From Bacteroidota bacterium (GTDB lineage: Bacteria; Bacteroidota; Bacteroidia; Bacteroidales; JAAUTT01), in the NCBI GenBank assembly GCA_023429135.1, contig JAEYWD010000105.1, positions 1-36,091 on the forward strand: DNA of 36,091 bases, read 5' to 3'. Both the position numbers and the translations under genes were made by a program. This document shows positions 21,925 through 30,258 of this stretch, in pieces. The stretch's first letter is position 1. Each line of letters starts with the position of its first letter. The notes under the pieces are model-generated. The model had not been told where the DNA came from. It ran no database searches and saw only the letters and a list, made by a program, of their open reading frames with translations.

Positions 21925-22775
21925 AAATTGCCATTGCCAGTGGAAAAGGGGGAACAGGCAAAACGCTCGTTTCAACCAACTTGTTCAGGGTGGCACAAAA
22001 AATGGGCTATGCTTGTACCTTGGTCGATTGCGATGCCGAAGAACCAAATGTTACTGAATTCATGACCGGTAATAAAACCTTTGAAAAAAAAGTGTCCCAG
22101 CAGATACCGGTCATTAATACCGACAAATGTAGCTTTTGCGGAAAATGCCATGGTAACTGTTCTTATAATGCAATTGTATTTCTCCCCCCTGCCAGGTTTA
22201 TTCAGGTAGTAGAAGAACTGTGCCACGATTGTGGTGCATGCATAATTGCCTGTGACTTTGGCGCTATCACCGAAAAGAAAAAGGTAATTGGTAAAATTAC
22301 CGGAATGACTTATGGTTCCAATGCCAATATAATTGAAGCAAGAGCGGAAGTAGGAGTATTTTCGCCAGTCCCCGTTATCAAAAAAGCAATTAATGAAACC
22401 CGAAGCCAACCTCTTTCCATTCTGGACTCTCCTCCGGGTATATCATGCCCGTTTATCGCAACTGTGGTGGATGCCGACTTTGTTGTGCTCGTTACCGAGC
22501 CCACACCTTTCGGATTGAACGATTTAAAACTTTCGGCCGAAACACTCCAGATTATGGGTAAACCTTTCGGGGTAATTGTTAACCGAGCGGGATTAGGAAA
22601 TGACGCAGTTTATACCTGGCTGAAAAAGAATAACATCCCATTACTTTCCGAAATACCATTCGACAAAGACATTGCGATGGTATACTCAAAAGGTGGATTA
22701 ATAGCTGAAGAAATGCCTCAATACCGAAAACAGTTTTCGGAACTATTAGTAAAAATTGTATCAACATTTAACTAA
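21921..22775 (+). CDS. MinD-superfamily ATPase with inserted ferredoxin domain (first)
   Basis: 284 residues. A deviant Walker A SGKGGTGKT stands at about residues 7-15. Two [4Fe-4S] motifs are inserted near residues 70-115: CSFCGKCHGNCSYNAI and CHDCGACIIACDFGAI. The ATPase core then resumes with LDSPPGISCP and TEPTPFGLNDL. This architecture (COG1149) is found as adjacent pairs in the orange-protein operons of Desulfovibrio. It probably couples ATP hydrolysis to cluster assembly or electron transfer with the NifX-like partners. Its TAATG overlap with the next gene shows tight coupling. Confidence 0.93.
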   Translation: MKIAIASGKGGTGKTLVSTNLFRVAQKMGYACTLVDCDAEEPNVTEFMTGNKTFEKKVSQQIPVINTDKCSFCGKCHGNCSYNAIVFLPPARFIQVVEELCHDCGACIIACDFGAITEKKKVIGKITGMTYGSNANIIEARAEVGVFSPVPVIKKAINETRSQPLSILDSPPGISCPFIATVVDADFVVLVTEPTPFGLNDLKLSAETLQIMGKPFGVIVNRAGLGNDAVYTWLKKNNIPLLSEIPFDKDIAMVYSKGGLIAEEMPQYRKQFSELLVKIVSTFN

Positions 22776-23941
22776 TGAGAACCGCGCTAACTTTCATGAT
22801 TATTATTTCGCGACTCATAGCGGGTGTTATCTTCATTTTTTCAGGATTTGTAAAAGCTGTTGACCCCTTGGGCTCAACCTATAAGTTTATCGATTACTTC
22901 AATGCTTTTCAAATGCCCTGGCTCGAACCTGCGGCCTTTTTTCTGGCCTTGGCTCTAAGCACAACTGAATTCACCATAGGCATTTGCCTGATATTTTTTA
23001 TCCAGAATAGATGTGCCAACTGGGGTGCACTCCTGTTTATGAGTGTTTTTACTCCGTTAACTCTTTGGCTTGCCCTTACAGATCCAGTTCACGATTGCGG
23101 ATGTTTCGGCGATGCAATTATTCTTACAAACTGGCAAACTTTTTACAAAAATATCCTAATTCTTCTTGTGGTCATTATTTCATTCAGGTACCGGAATGCA
23201 GTCATACGTTGGGTAAAGCTTAAAACAGAGTGGGCAATTACGGTTATAACGGCTTTTCTGATCACAGCTTTTTCTCTTTACAATTATCATCATCTTCCAG
23301 TAATGGATTTCAGGCCTTATAAAATTGGAACCAATATTTCAGAAAAAATGAAGCGTCCTCAGGGTGCTCCGGCTAATGTATATGAGCAATATTTCACACT
23401 TATGGATACCGTAACCGGAAAGGTTGCCGAAATTGAAAGCAAGGAGTATATGGCTGATTCGACTTACTGGGGTACGCATACAACATGGAAGTTTATTAAA
23501 TCGGGCGAGCCTGTACTTATTAAACAAGGTTATATGCCACCCATTCACGATTTTACAATTGAATCACCAACAGGAAACGATATCACACATGAAGTGCTCA
23601 CGGACAGCGGCTTTTATTTTATCGTTATAGCATATGATCTCAGAAAGTCGAACACTAAACACCAGAATAAAATTACAGGACTTTTCAAACAGGCCCAGGC
23701 AGATGGTCACAAGTTCATTGCCCTTACATCTTCTCTGGAAGAAGATATAGCAGCATTTAAAAGCAAATGGAATATCGGGTATGAATTTTATCTCAGCGAC
23801 CCAATTACACTAAAAACCATTATAAGAGCCAATCCAGGTCTTTTAATTCTGCACAAAGGCACTATTTTACAAAAATGGAATGTAAATGATCTTCCATCTT
23901 ATCAAGCAGTTAAAAGAGGATATTTATATGTCGAACCTTAA
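22775..23941 (+). CDS. DoxX/MauE-type membrane protein with thioredoxin-like tail (BT_3928 family)
   Basis: 388 residues. Residues 1-175 hold about four to five membrane segments of the DoxX/MauE type, with FIFSGFVKAVDPLGS and the cysteine pair DPVHDCGCFGDAI. Residues 185-388 form a soluble domain with a thioredoxin-like pattern (SGFYFIVIAYDLRKS, KWNIGYEFYLSDP, NPGLLILHKGTILQKW) but no CxxC. It matches the BT_3928 family of Bacteroidota. MauE-like proteins help disulfide formation or reduction in partner proteins. Its place between the two MinD-ferredoxin genes, overlapping both, is not something I recognise from other genomes and suggests recruitment to this pathway. Confidence 0.85.
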   Translation: MRTALTFMIIISRLIAGVIFIFSGFVKAVDPLGSTYKFIDYFNAFQMPWLEPAAFFLALALSTTEFTIGICLIFFIQNRCANWGALLFMSVFTPLTLWLALTDPVHDCGCFGDAIILTNWQTFYKNILILLVVIISFRYRNAVIRWVKLKTEWAITVITAFLITAFSLYNYHHLPVMDFRPYKIGTNISEKMKRPQGAPANVYEQYFTLMDTVTGKVAEIESKEYMADSTYWGTHTTWKFIKSGEPVLIKQGYMPPIHDFTIESPTGNDITHEVLTDSGFYFIVIAYDLRKSNTKHQNKITGLFKQAQADGHKFIALTSSLEEDIAAFKSKWNIGYEFYLSDPITLKTIIRANPGLLILHKGTILQKWNVNDLPSYQAVKRGYLYVEP

Positions 23942-24818
23942 TGAAATAACAGTATTAAGCGGAAAAGGAGGAACCGGCAAAACAAGCCTCAGTGCAGCCT
24001 TTGCAACCATACATAAAAACATGGTGGTTGCCGATTGTGATGTAGATGCCGCTAACCTGCACCTGATACTTCAGCCTCAGAATTATGTTACCGAAAGGTT
24101 TATTACAGGTAGCAAAGCACAAATAGATTACGACCATTGCAAGAATTGCGGATTATGCATTAACTACTGCCGTTTCGATGCCATAAAATATGTAAATGGG
24201 AAAGTAACTATTATAGAAACATCGTGCGACGGATGTGCCTTATGCGAAAAAGTATGCACCTCGGGCGTGGTTAGCATGATTCAGAGCGATAAAAGCAATT
24301 GGTTTATAGGTAATTACCGGAATGGAAAAATGATCCATGCCCGTTTATGGCCCGGCGAAGAAAATTCGGGTAAGCTTGTGAATGTAGTTCGTGACCAGGC
24401 CAGGAAAGTAGCAATTGAAAAAGGTGTAACCACTATCATCATCGATGGCCCTCCAGGAACGGGTTGTCCTGCCATATCATCAGTAACAGGAGCAAAACAA
24501 TCGGTTTTGGTAACAGAGCCAACCAAAAGTGGCTTTCACGACCTGAAAAGAATGGTGGAGTTGTTACAGAATTTCAAAATAAAAATATCTGTAGTGATCA
24601 ATAAGTTCGACCTGAATATTGATCAGACCTGTGCTATTAGCGACTGGTGCTTTGCAAAGTCTATTCCGGTAATCGGGAAAATTCCTTTCGATCCGCTATT
24701 TGTGGAAGCTATGATCAACGGCAAAAGCATTGTAGAATTTGCTCCGGAATCGGAAATAAGCAAAACAGTTCATTCAATTTACCAGGAATTAATAAAACAA
24801 AAAGACCATGAACAATAA
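23928..24818 (+). CDS. MinD-superfamily ATPase with inserted ferredoxin domain (second)
   Basis: 296 residues from the ATG at 23928, preferred because AGAGGA lies 7-12 nt upstream and the protein then opens MSNLNEITVLSGKGGTGKT as family members do. Ferredoxin motifs CKNCGLCINYCRFDAI and CDGCALCEKVCTSGVV follow. ATPase motifs are IIIDGPPGTGCPAIS and TEPTKSGFHDLKR. It is a paralogue of the first copy, and the two may form a heterodimer as proposed for the Desulfovibrio pair. It overlaps the end of the DoxX gene by 14 bp and the next ferredoxin by 11 bp. Confidence 0.93.
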   Translation: MSNLNEITVLSGKGGTGKTSLSAAFATIHKNMVVADCDVDAANLHLILQPQNYVTERFITGSKAQIDYDHCKNCGLCINYCRFDAIKYVNGKVTIIETSCDGCALCEKVCTSGVVSMIQSDKSNWFIGNYRNGKMIHARLWPGEENSGKLVNVVRDQARKVAIEKGVTTIIIDGPPGTGCPAISSVTGAKQSVLVTEPTKSGFHDLKRMVELLQNFKIKISVVINKFDLNIDQTCAISDWCFAKSIPVIGKIPFDPLFVEAMINGKSIVEFAPESEISKTVHSIYQELIKQKDHEQ

Positions 24819-25002
24819 GTATCCGGTAGTAAACCCGGAATTATGTGTGGGATGCAGTGCATGCGAAAATATTTGTCCTGCAGGAGCGATTAAGATCAGT
24901 GGCAATGTTGCCCGTATAGACAACAGCAAGTGCAGAAAATGCGGTGCATGTATTGATGCATGTCCTGTTGAGGCTATAACATACAGATCGGATTCAAAAT
25001 GA
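24808..25002 (+). CDS. 2[4Fe-4S] ferredoxin
   Basis: 64 residues with two perfect cluster motifs: CVGCSACENICP (Cys13, 16, 19, 23) and CRKCGACIDACP (Cys42, 45, 48, 52). It is a low-potential electron carrier of the clostridial type in the cytoplasm. It overlaps the preceding ATPase by 11 bp and the following radical SAM gene by 4 bp, so it probably supplies electrons to the radical SAM enzyme or to the ferredoxin domains of the ATPases. Confidence 0.96.
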   Translation: MNNKYPVVNPELCVGCSACENICPAGAIKISGNVARIDNSKCRKCGACIDACPVEAITYRSDSK

Positions 25003-25937
25003 TAAGTTTTGGACCCATACCGTCACGCAGACTCGGCAAAAGCTTAGGAATCAATAACATTCCTTCGGCTAAAGTTTGCAGTTATTCGTGCATTTACTGT
25101 CAGGTTGGTACAACCATGAAGTACGAAACTGCTTGCCGCGAATTTTATAACCCCGAAACAATATTTACGGAAGTAAGCAAACACTTGATGACTCTCCAGA
25201 AAAACGACAAACCTGATTACCTAACCTTTGTATCGAACGGAGAACCAACACTCGACATCAACCTCGGAAAATCTATTGAAAAATTAAAAGAGATTGGAAT
25301 ACCCATGGCTGTTATAACCAATGGTTCCATGTTATCGGTTCAGCAAGTAAGAGATAATCTGAATCTTGCCGACTGGGTTTCGCTCAAGGTTGATACGTAC
25401 GACGAAAATATCTGGAAAACAATCAACCGTCCAATTTCAAACCTTGGTTTTTACAAGCTTATGAACGGTTATTTCAGGTTTGCCTCCGATTTTAGAGGAA
25501 AGCTGGTTACCGAAACCATGCTCGTGGAAGGAGTGAATGATTCGCCTGTGAACATTCACAAAACGGCAAAACTAATAAAAGAGCTGAATCCTCATACCGC
25601 CTATATATCAATTCCTACACGTCCTCCAGCACTCGAAACGGCGAAAGTCCCCGACGAAACTACAATTACCCAGGCTTTTCAGATATTCAACGAGCAGAAC
25701 ATTCATACAGAACTGCTGCTTGGTTTCGAAGGAATAAATACCGGATTTACCGGCAACGCCATTGAGGACATTGTTAATATCTGCACGGTTCACCCCCTAA
25801 GGGAAGACACCATGATGGAGTTACTGCGGAAAGACAAAGCCGACTATCAAATTCTGGATACGCTGATCGAAAAAAAGTTATTGAGAAAAATTAGGTATAA
25901 ATCTCAGGAATTTTATATCCGTCAGTTTCACAATTAA
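24999..25937 (+). CDS. Radical SAM protein (COG0731 type)
   Basis: 312 residues. GPIPSRRLGKSLGIN opens the protein, followed by the radical SAM cluster motif CSYSCIYC (Cys27, Cys31, Cys34), the SAM-binding FVSNGEPTLD and LLGFEG downstream, and a C-terminal winged-helix-like segment (about residues 255-312). The family is related to TYW1-like proteins, but this branch lacks the flavodoxin domain and its substrate is unknown. The ATGA overlap with the ferredoxin gene and adjacency to an Mrp-type ATPase suggest a role in making or modifying a cofactor. Confidence 0.9.
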   Translation: MISFGPIPSRRLGKSLGINNIPSAKVCSYSCIYCQVGTTMKYETACREFYNPETIFTEVSKHLMTLQKNDKPDYLTFVSNGEPTLDINLGKSIEKLKEIGIPMAVITNGSMLSVQQVRDNLNLADWVSLKVDTYDENIWKTINRPISNLGFYKLMNGYFRFASDFRGKLVTETMLVEGVNDSPVNIHKTAKLIKELNPHTAYISIPTRPPALETAKVPDETTITQAFQIFNEQNIHTELLLGFEGINTGFTGNAIEDIVNICTVHPLREDTMMELLRKDKADYQILDTLIEKKLLRKIRYKSQEFYIRQFHN

Positions 25938-25963
25938 AAAACTAGTAAATAATTATACATACT

Positions 25964-26782
25964 ATGGAAAATAATCATCCCATCGAAAAATTTAAATTAC
26001 CCGACATCAAAAATATCATTGTAGTCGCGTCGGGAAAAGGAGGAGTAGGCAAATCGACTGTAGCAGCAGGGTTAGCCCTGTCGTTGGCAATGGAAGGATT
26101 TTCGGTTGGACTAATGGATGCCGATATTTACGGCCCGTCCATACCAACATTGTTTAATCTGCATAAAGATCGTCCTGCAATTATTGAACAGGATGGTAAG
26201 AGCAAAATTCAGCCATTTATAAAATTTGGCATTAAAGTAATGTCGATAGGATTTATGGTTGACCCCGATCAACCAATGCTCTGGCGCGGTCCCATGGCCT
26301 CGAATGGGTTAAAACAATTGATTAATGACACTGCCTGGGGCGAACTCGACTATTTAATACTTGATACCCCTCCGGGCACTGGCGACATCCACATTACCCT
26401 CCTGCAGCAATACTTTGTCGACGGAGCTGTTGTGGTAACCACCCCGCAGTCAATTGCTCTTGAAGACGTAAAAAAAGCAATTACCATGTTTCGTAACGAG
26501 CATGTTGGCGTTCCTGTTTTGGGAATTATCGAAAACATGGCCTGGTTTACCCCTTCGAAACATCCCGATGAACAATATTTTCTATTTGGAAAAGGTGGTG
26601 GCGAAATGCTTGCTTCTACATTTAACGTGCCTCTTCTGGCACAAATCCCAATCAACGAAAGTATTTGCGATAGTTGCGACGAAGGCCGCCTGAACGAGCT
26701 CTTCAACAGCGAAACAGTAAAGGCAGCATTCGACAAACTCGCTAAAGGTGTGATTATGCATAAAAAAGAAATTATAAAATAA
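25964..26782 (+). CDS. Mrp/NBP35-type Fe-S cluster carrier ATPase
   Basis: 272 residues. Walker A VASGKGGVGKST (about 21-32), MDADIYGPSIP, Walker B-like LILDTPPGTGD and TPQSIALEDV are all present. The C-terminal CPxC that bridges a cluster in Mrp dimers is replaced: ENMAWFTPSKHPDE has no cysteines, although ICDSCDEG near residue 231 offers a CxxC further on. The N-terminal DUF59/MIP18 domain of the general Bacteroidota Mrp is absent, so this is a shorter, cluster-associated version. It probably carries or delivers Fe-S or metal-sulfur clusters for the module. Confidence 0.9.
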   Translation: MENNHPIEKFKLPDIKNIIVVASGKGGVGKSTVAAGLALSLAMEGFSVGLMDADIYGPSIPTLFNLHKDRPAIIEQDGKSKIQPFIKFGIKVMSIGFMVDPDQPMLWRGPMASNGLKQLINDTAWGELDYLILDTPPGTGDIHITLLQQYFVDGAVVVTTPQSIALEDVKKAITMFRNEHVGVPVLGIIENMAWFTPSKHPDEQYFLFGKGGGEMLASTFNVPLLAQIPINESICDSCDEGRLNELFNSETVKAAFDKLAKGVIMHKKEIIK

Positions 26783-26787
26783 ACAAC

Positions 26788-26928
26788 ATGAAAATCCGGA
26801 CAGGGAAACCCTTCATGTTTTACTTTATCGTTGTCATTTTGATAAGCAGTGTTGCTTTCGGATGTGCATCGCGGAGAAGACATCATAAATCGGTTCCGTG
26901 TCCATGCCAGGAATTTAAACGACGTTAA
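26788..26928 (+). CDS. Tiny lipoprotein
   Basis: 46 residues: a positively charged start (MKIRTGK), a hydrophobic stretch (FMFYFIVVILISSV) and a lipobox-like AFGC, so the mature lipoprotein would be about 22 residues (CASRRRHHKS...) with a CPCQEFKRR ending. It lies 5 nt after the Mrp stop and 3 nt before the thioesterase start, which strongly supports translation. Short lipoproteins with a basic CP-rich tail are common in Bacteroidota, with no known role. Confidence 0.65.
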   Translation: MKIRTGKPFMFYFIVVILISSVAFGCASRRRHHKSVPCPCQEFKRR

Positions 26929-26931
26929 ATC

Positions 26932-27348
26932 ATGATAGAACACACTTATACATTCAGGGTGGCTTACCCTGATACGGATCAGATGGGAACGGTACATCAT
27001 TCCAATTATGTAAAATATTACGAAATTGCACGATGGGAATTATTCAGGAGCATTGGCATCCCTTATTATGAGGTGGAGCAGGCCGGGTTTATGCTTCCGG
27101 TAATCACCATGCAATTCAAATTTATCAAAACCACCCATTACGACGAACTGCTCACAGTAAAAACAACTTTAAAAGCCACAAAAGGAGTCAGGATATGGTT
27201 TACTTACAAGCTTTATAACGAAGCAAATGAGCTTATCAACGAAGCTGAGACCGAGCTTGCCTTTGTGGAGAGAGATACGTGGAAACCTTGCCCTGTACCG
27301 GATTTTGTATCTGAAGTGATTAAAGCAAAAAGTTTACAAATGATATGA
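26932..27348 (+). CDS. Acyl-CoA thioesterase, 4HBT family (first of a tandem pair)
   Basis: 138 residues, a single hotdog domain. The catalytic signature is YPDTDQMGTVHHSNY (Asp near residue 15), followed by YYEIARWELFRSIGIPY and the ETELAFVERD strand. It is YbgC/FadM-like and should hydrolyse short- or aromatic-chain acyl-CoA esters in the cytoplasm. Its ATGA overlaps the next, very similar gene. Coupling to the redox run may be incidental, or it may release CoA thiol that the downstream CoA-disulfide reductase-like enzyme handles (inference). Confidence 0.9.
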   Translation: MIEHTYTFRVAYPDTDQMGTVHHSNYVKYYEIARWELFRSIGIPYYEVEQAGFMLPVITMQFKFIKTTHYDELLTVKTTLKATKGVRIWFTYKLYNEANELINEAETELAFVERDTWKPCPVPDFVSEVIKAKSLQMI

Positions 27349-27761
27349 TAGAATACGATTACATTTTTAGAGTTACGTATCCTGACACTGATAAGATGGG
27401 TACAGTTCATCACTCAAATTACGCCCGATATTACGAAGAGGCTCGCTGGGAATTGTTCCGCAGTATCGGCATTCCTTATAGCAAGGTTGAAGAGGCTGGA
27501 TATTTACTTCCTGTAACAAGCATTACCATAAAGTATTTAAAAACCACCCGGTACGATGAACAACTCAGAATATCCACAACCCTGAAATCAATAGAAGGAG
27601 TGTTGGTATATTTTACCTATCGGGTTTACAACGAACAAAATGTTTTGATCAATAAAGGAGAAACTGAACTTGCCTTTGTAAACGACAAAGACTGGCAGCT
27701 TTGCGACCCGCCTGATTTTGTACTGAAAGCCATTGAAGCAAACAAAGACAGCTATTTTTAA
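27345..27761 (+). CDS. Acyl-CoA thioesterase, 4HBT family (second of a tandem pair)
   Basis: 138 residues, the same length as its neighbour and obviously a tandem duplicate: YPDTDKMGTVHHSNY, RYYEEARWELFRSIGIPY and GETELAFVND match position for position. Differences concentrate in the substrate-facing strand (SITIKYLKTTRYDEQ) and the C terminus, so the two may prefer different acyl groups. It starts within the stop of the first copy. The pair could form a heteromeric hotdog assembly (inference). Confidence 0.9.
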   Translation: MIEYDYIFRVTYPDTDKMGTVHHSNYARYYEEARWELFRSIGIPYSKVEEAGYLLPVTSITIKYLKTTRYDEQLRISTTLKSIEGVLVYFTYRVYNEQNVLINKGETELAFVNDKDWQLCDPPDFVLKAIEANKDSYF

Positions 27762-27777
27762 CCTAATGCCACTTTAG

Positions 27778-28518
27778 ATGATAAGCAATGTTGTAATCGC
27801 TGTATTGGCCGGAAATATCGGAAGCGTTGGTGTAGCAGCCCTGATGCTCAAATTAGATAGGCAGCGGCTGACAAAACTGACAAAACATATTAATGCCTTT
27901 GCCGGAGGAACATTGTTAGGGGCTGCTTTTCTGGGAATGCTCCCCAATGCCATTAAAATGGGTGGATTTCCAATGAGTTATACCGTACTTGTAGGTATAC
28001 TCTTCTTTTTCCTAATTGAAAAGATAATGCTTTGGCGCATCTGCTCTGATGAAAACTGTAACCGGCACAGTAAAGCCGGAGCTTTGATGCTGATGATAGG
28101 AGATTCTTTTCATAATTTTCTCGATGGAATTGTAATTGCTGCCGCCTTCCTTCATTCTGCCCCTTTTGGATTTATTGTGGCAATATCGGTCTTTGCTCAT
28201 GAAATTCCACAGGAGATAGCTGATTTTGGAGTAATGATAAAAGCAGGTTTTGACAAGAAAAAGGCGCTGCTTTATAATTTATTCTCCGGATTAACAGCTA
28301 TTGTTGGAGCTTTACTATCTTGGTACGCAGGGGTATATACCAAAATGGCATTGCCTTACATCTTATCATTATCGGCTGCCGGATTCATCTATATTGCTTT
28401 GGCCGATCTGATCCCCGACCTTCACAGAAAAACAGCGGCAAAGCAATCGCTCATTCAATTCTTTTTCCTTCTTTCTGGTATTACCGTTATTATTTTATCA
28501 ATAATTACAAAACCTTAA
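27778..28518 (+). CDS. ZIP-family metal transporter
   Basis: 246 residues with about eight membrane segments. The ZIP metal-site helices are visible: GDSFHNFLDGI in the fourth and AHEIPQEIADFG in the fifth. A loop with ICSDENCNRHSK may bind metal on one face. It imports Zn2+, Fe2+ or a related divalent metal across the inner membrane; the ion cannot be told from sequence. It is encoded 16 nt after the thioesterase and 3 nt before the reductase-rhodanese gene, so it may supply metal to the surrounding metalloproteins. Confidence 0.92.
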   Translation: MISNVVIAVLAGNIGSVGVAALMLKLDRQRLTKLTKHINAFAGGTLLGAAFLGMLPNAIKMGGFPMSYTVLVGILFFFLIEKIMLWRICSDENCNRHSKAGALMLMIGDSFHNFLDGIVIAAAFLHSAPFGFIVAISVFAHEIPQEIADFGVMIKAGFDKKKALLYNLFSGLTAIVGALLSWYAGVYTKMALPYILSLSAAGFIYIALADLIPDLHRKTAAKQSLIQFFFLLSGITVIILSIITKP

Positions 28519-28521
28519 GTT

Positions 28522-30216
28522 ATGAGTGCAAAACGAATTCTCGTAATAGGTGGTTCTGCAGCAGGCCCCAAAGCAGCATCGAAAGCCCGCCGTTTGGACG
28601 AAAATGCAGAAATAACAATTTTTCAGAAAGCATCCGATCTATCCATGGCATCCTGTGGATACCCATACTACATTGGAGGCTTTTTCGACGACCGTAACCA
28701 GTTGCTATGCTCTCCGGCTGGCGTTGTGCGCGATTCGAAATTCTTCTGGAATGCCAAAAAAATAACAACGAAGGTCAACACCGAAGTAACGAGAATTGAT
28801 CCCCAAAACAAGCAGGTGGAATTTACTGATCTATTGACTGGAGAAAAGGGTACTACCCAATTCGATAAATTGATCATTGCAACAGGTGCGTCTGCACGCA
28901 AACCAGCAATTCCAGGGGTTGAACTCGAGGGGGTTACCACATTGCAATCACTTCCCGATGCTGACTATCTGAGAAAGATACATGACGAAGGAAAAATAAA
29001 AAAAGCTGTAGTAATCGGCGGGGGCCTTATTGGCATTGAAACATGCGAAGCTTTGCACCTTGCTGGAATTGAAATCACCCTGGTGGAACTGTTGCCCCAG
29101 CTTTTAACATTTCTCGACAGACAAATGGCCCGGTTGGTCGAAAAATATGTCCAAAGCAAAGCCAATGTAATTCTCGATAACGGAGTTGCTTCTTTTATTG
29201 GAGAAAATGGCAAACTTACTGCCGTGAAGCTCAAAAACGGAACTGAGATTCCATGTGAACTCGCTGTTGTTGCCATAGGGGTTATCCCAAATTCGAAACT
29301 GGCTGTAAGCGCCGGGCTGAAGCTGGGCCAAACAGGAGGTATCTGGGTAAACGACTATATGCAAACATCCGATCCCAACATATATGCTGTTGGCGATTGT
29401 GTTGAAATTACAAACCTTATCACCAACAAACCTGTTCTGGCTCCTTATGGAGACCTGGCCAATTTGCAGGGACGTGTTGCAGGGGAGAATGTAATTCTTG
29501 GCAATCGTGCCAGATTTCCAGGTACTATTCAAACAGGAATTTGTAAGGTATTCGATTATGGTGTAGGTTCTACGGGACTCTCGGAACAAAGAGCCATAGA
29601 CCTCGGTTTAACAAGAATAGAAACGGTAATAAATGCAAGTCTGGACAAACCTGGCTTTATGCAGGGCAAGCTACTTGTAACCAAACTTGTAGTGGATAAA
29701 TCGACAGGAATAATCCTGGGCGCTCAGGTAATTGGCCCAGGGGATGTAAGCAAACAGTTAGCAATTTGGGCAATGGCAATTAAAGGGAACCTTACCGTAA
29801 ACGAAATGGTTAATGCCGATCTTCCTTACGCGCCACCCTATTCGCTTGCCATAGACCATAGCATTGCAACTGCTCATATAATGCAGAATAAACTCAGGGG
29901 ATATTTTAAAGGGATATCCGCAGGAGAGCTCAGGGATAAAATAAATGGCACCAGCATTATATTTTTACTTGATGTCCGTAACCCTGATGAATATGAGCAA
30001 ATTCGTTTAGGAATTGGTGAAAAACTAATACCTTTGGGTCAGCTCCGTAAACGCCTTGAAGAACTACCACAGGATAAAAATACTGAAATTGTTACCTGGT
30101 GTAAAATATCGCTTAGAGGTTACGAAGCAGCTTTGATTTTGCAGGCTCATGGATATTTGAATGTTAAAGTGCTGGAGGGTGGGATAATGGCCTGGCCTTT
30201 TGACCGTGAAAAATAA
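28522..30216 (+). CDS. CoA-disulfide/persulfide reductase-type flavoprotein with one rhodanese domain
   Basis: 564 residues. Residues 1-450 are an FAD/NAD(P)H disulfide oxidoreductase: GGSAAGPKAASKARR (FAD), the single redox cysteine in ASCGYPYYIGG (Cys45), GGGLIGIETCEAL (NAD(P)H) and YAVGDCVEI. Residues about 465-564 form a rhodanese domain with LLDVRNPDEYEQI and a catalytic Cys527 in TWCKISLRG. This architecture matches CoA-disulfide reductases and NADH-dependent persulfide reductases, which reduce CoA-S-S-CoA, persulfides or polysulfide. It begins the sulfur module and is followed by a DsrE-like lipoprotein and HdrCB. It may be the electron entry point that replaces HdrA (inference). Confidence 0.92.
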   Translation: MSAKRILVIGGSAAGPKAASKARRLDENAEITIFQKASDLSMASCGYPYYIGGFFDDRNQLLCSPAGVVRDSKFFWNAKKITTKVNTEVTRIDPQNKQVEFTDLLTGEKGTTQFDKLIIATGASARKPAIPGVELEGVTTLQSLPDADYLRKIHDEGKIKKAVVIGGGLIGIETCEALHLAGIEITLVELLPQLLTFLDRQMARLVEKYVQSKANVILDNGVASFIGENGKLTAVKLKNGTEIPCELAVVAIGVIPNSKLAVSAGLKLGQTGGIWVNDYMQTSDPNIYAVGDCVEITNLITNKPVLAPYGDLANLQGRVAGENVILGNRARFPGTIQTGICKVFDYGVGSTGLSEQRAIDLGLTRIETVINASLDKPGFMQGKLLVTKLVVDKSTGIILGAQVIGPGDVSKQLAIWAMAIKGNLTVNEMVNADLPYAPPYSLAIDHSIATAHIMQNKLRGYFKGISAGELRDKINGTSIIFLLDVRNPDEYEQIRLGIGEKLIPLGQLRKRLEELPQDKNTEIVTWCKISLRGYEAALILQAHGYLNVKVLEGGIMAWPFDREK

Positions 30217-30258
30217 TGTTTAGCAGATTCATATTTATCAACCTTTAAAATTAAAGAC

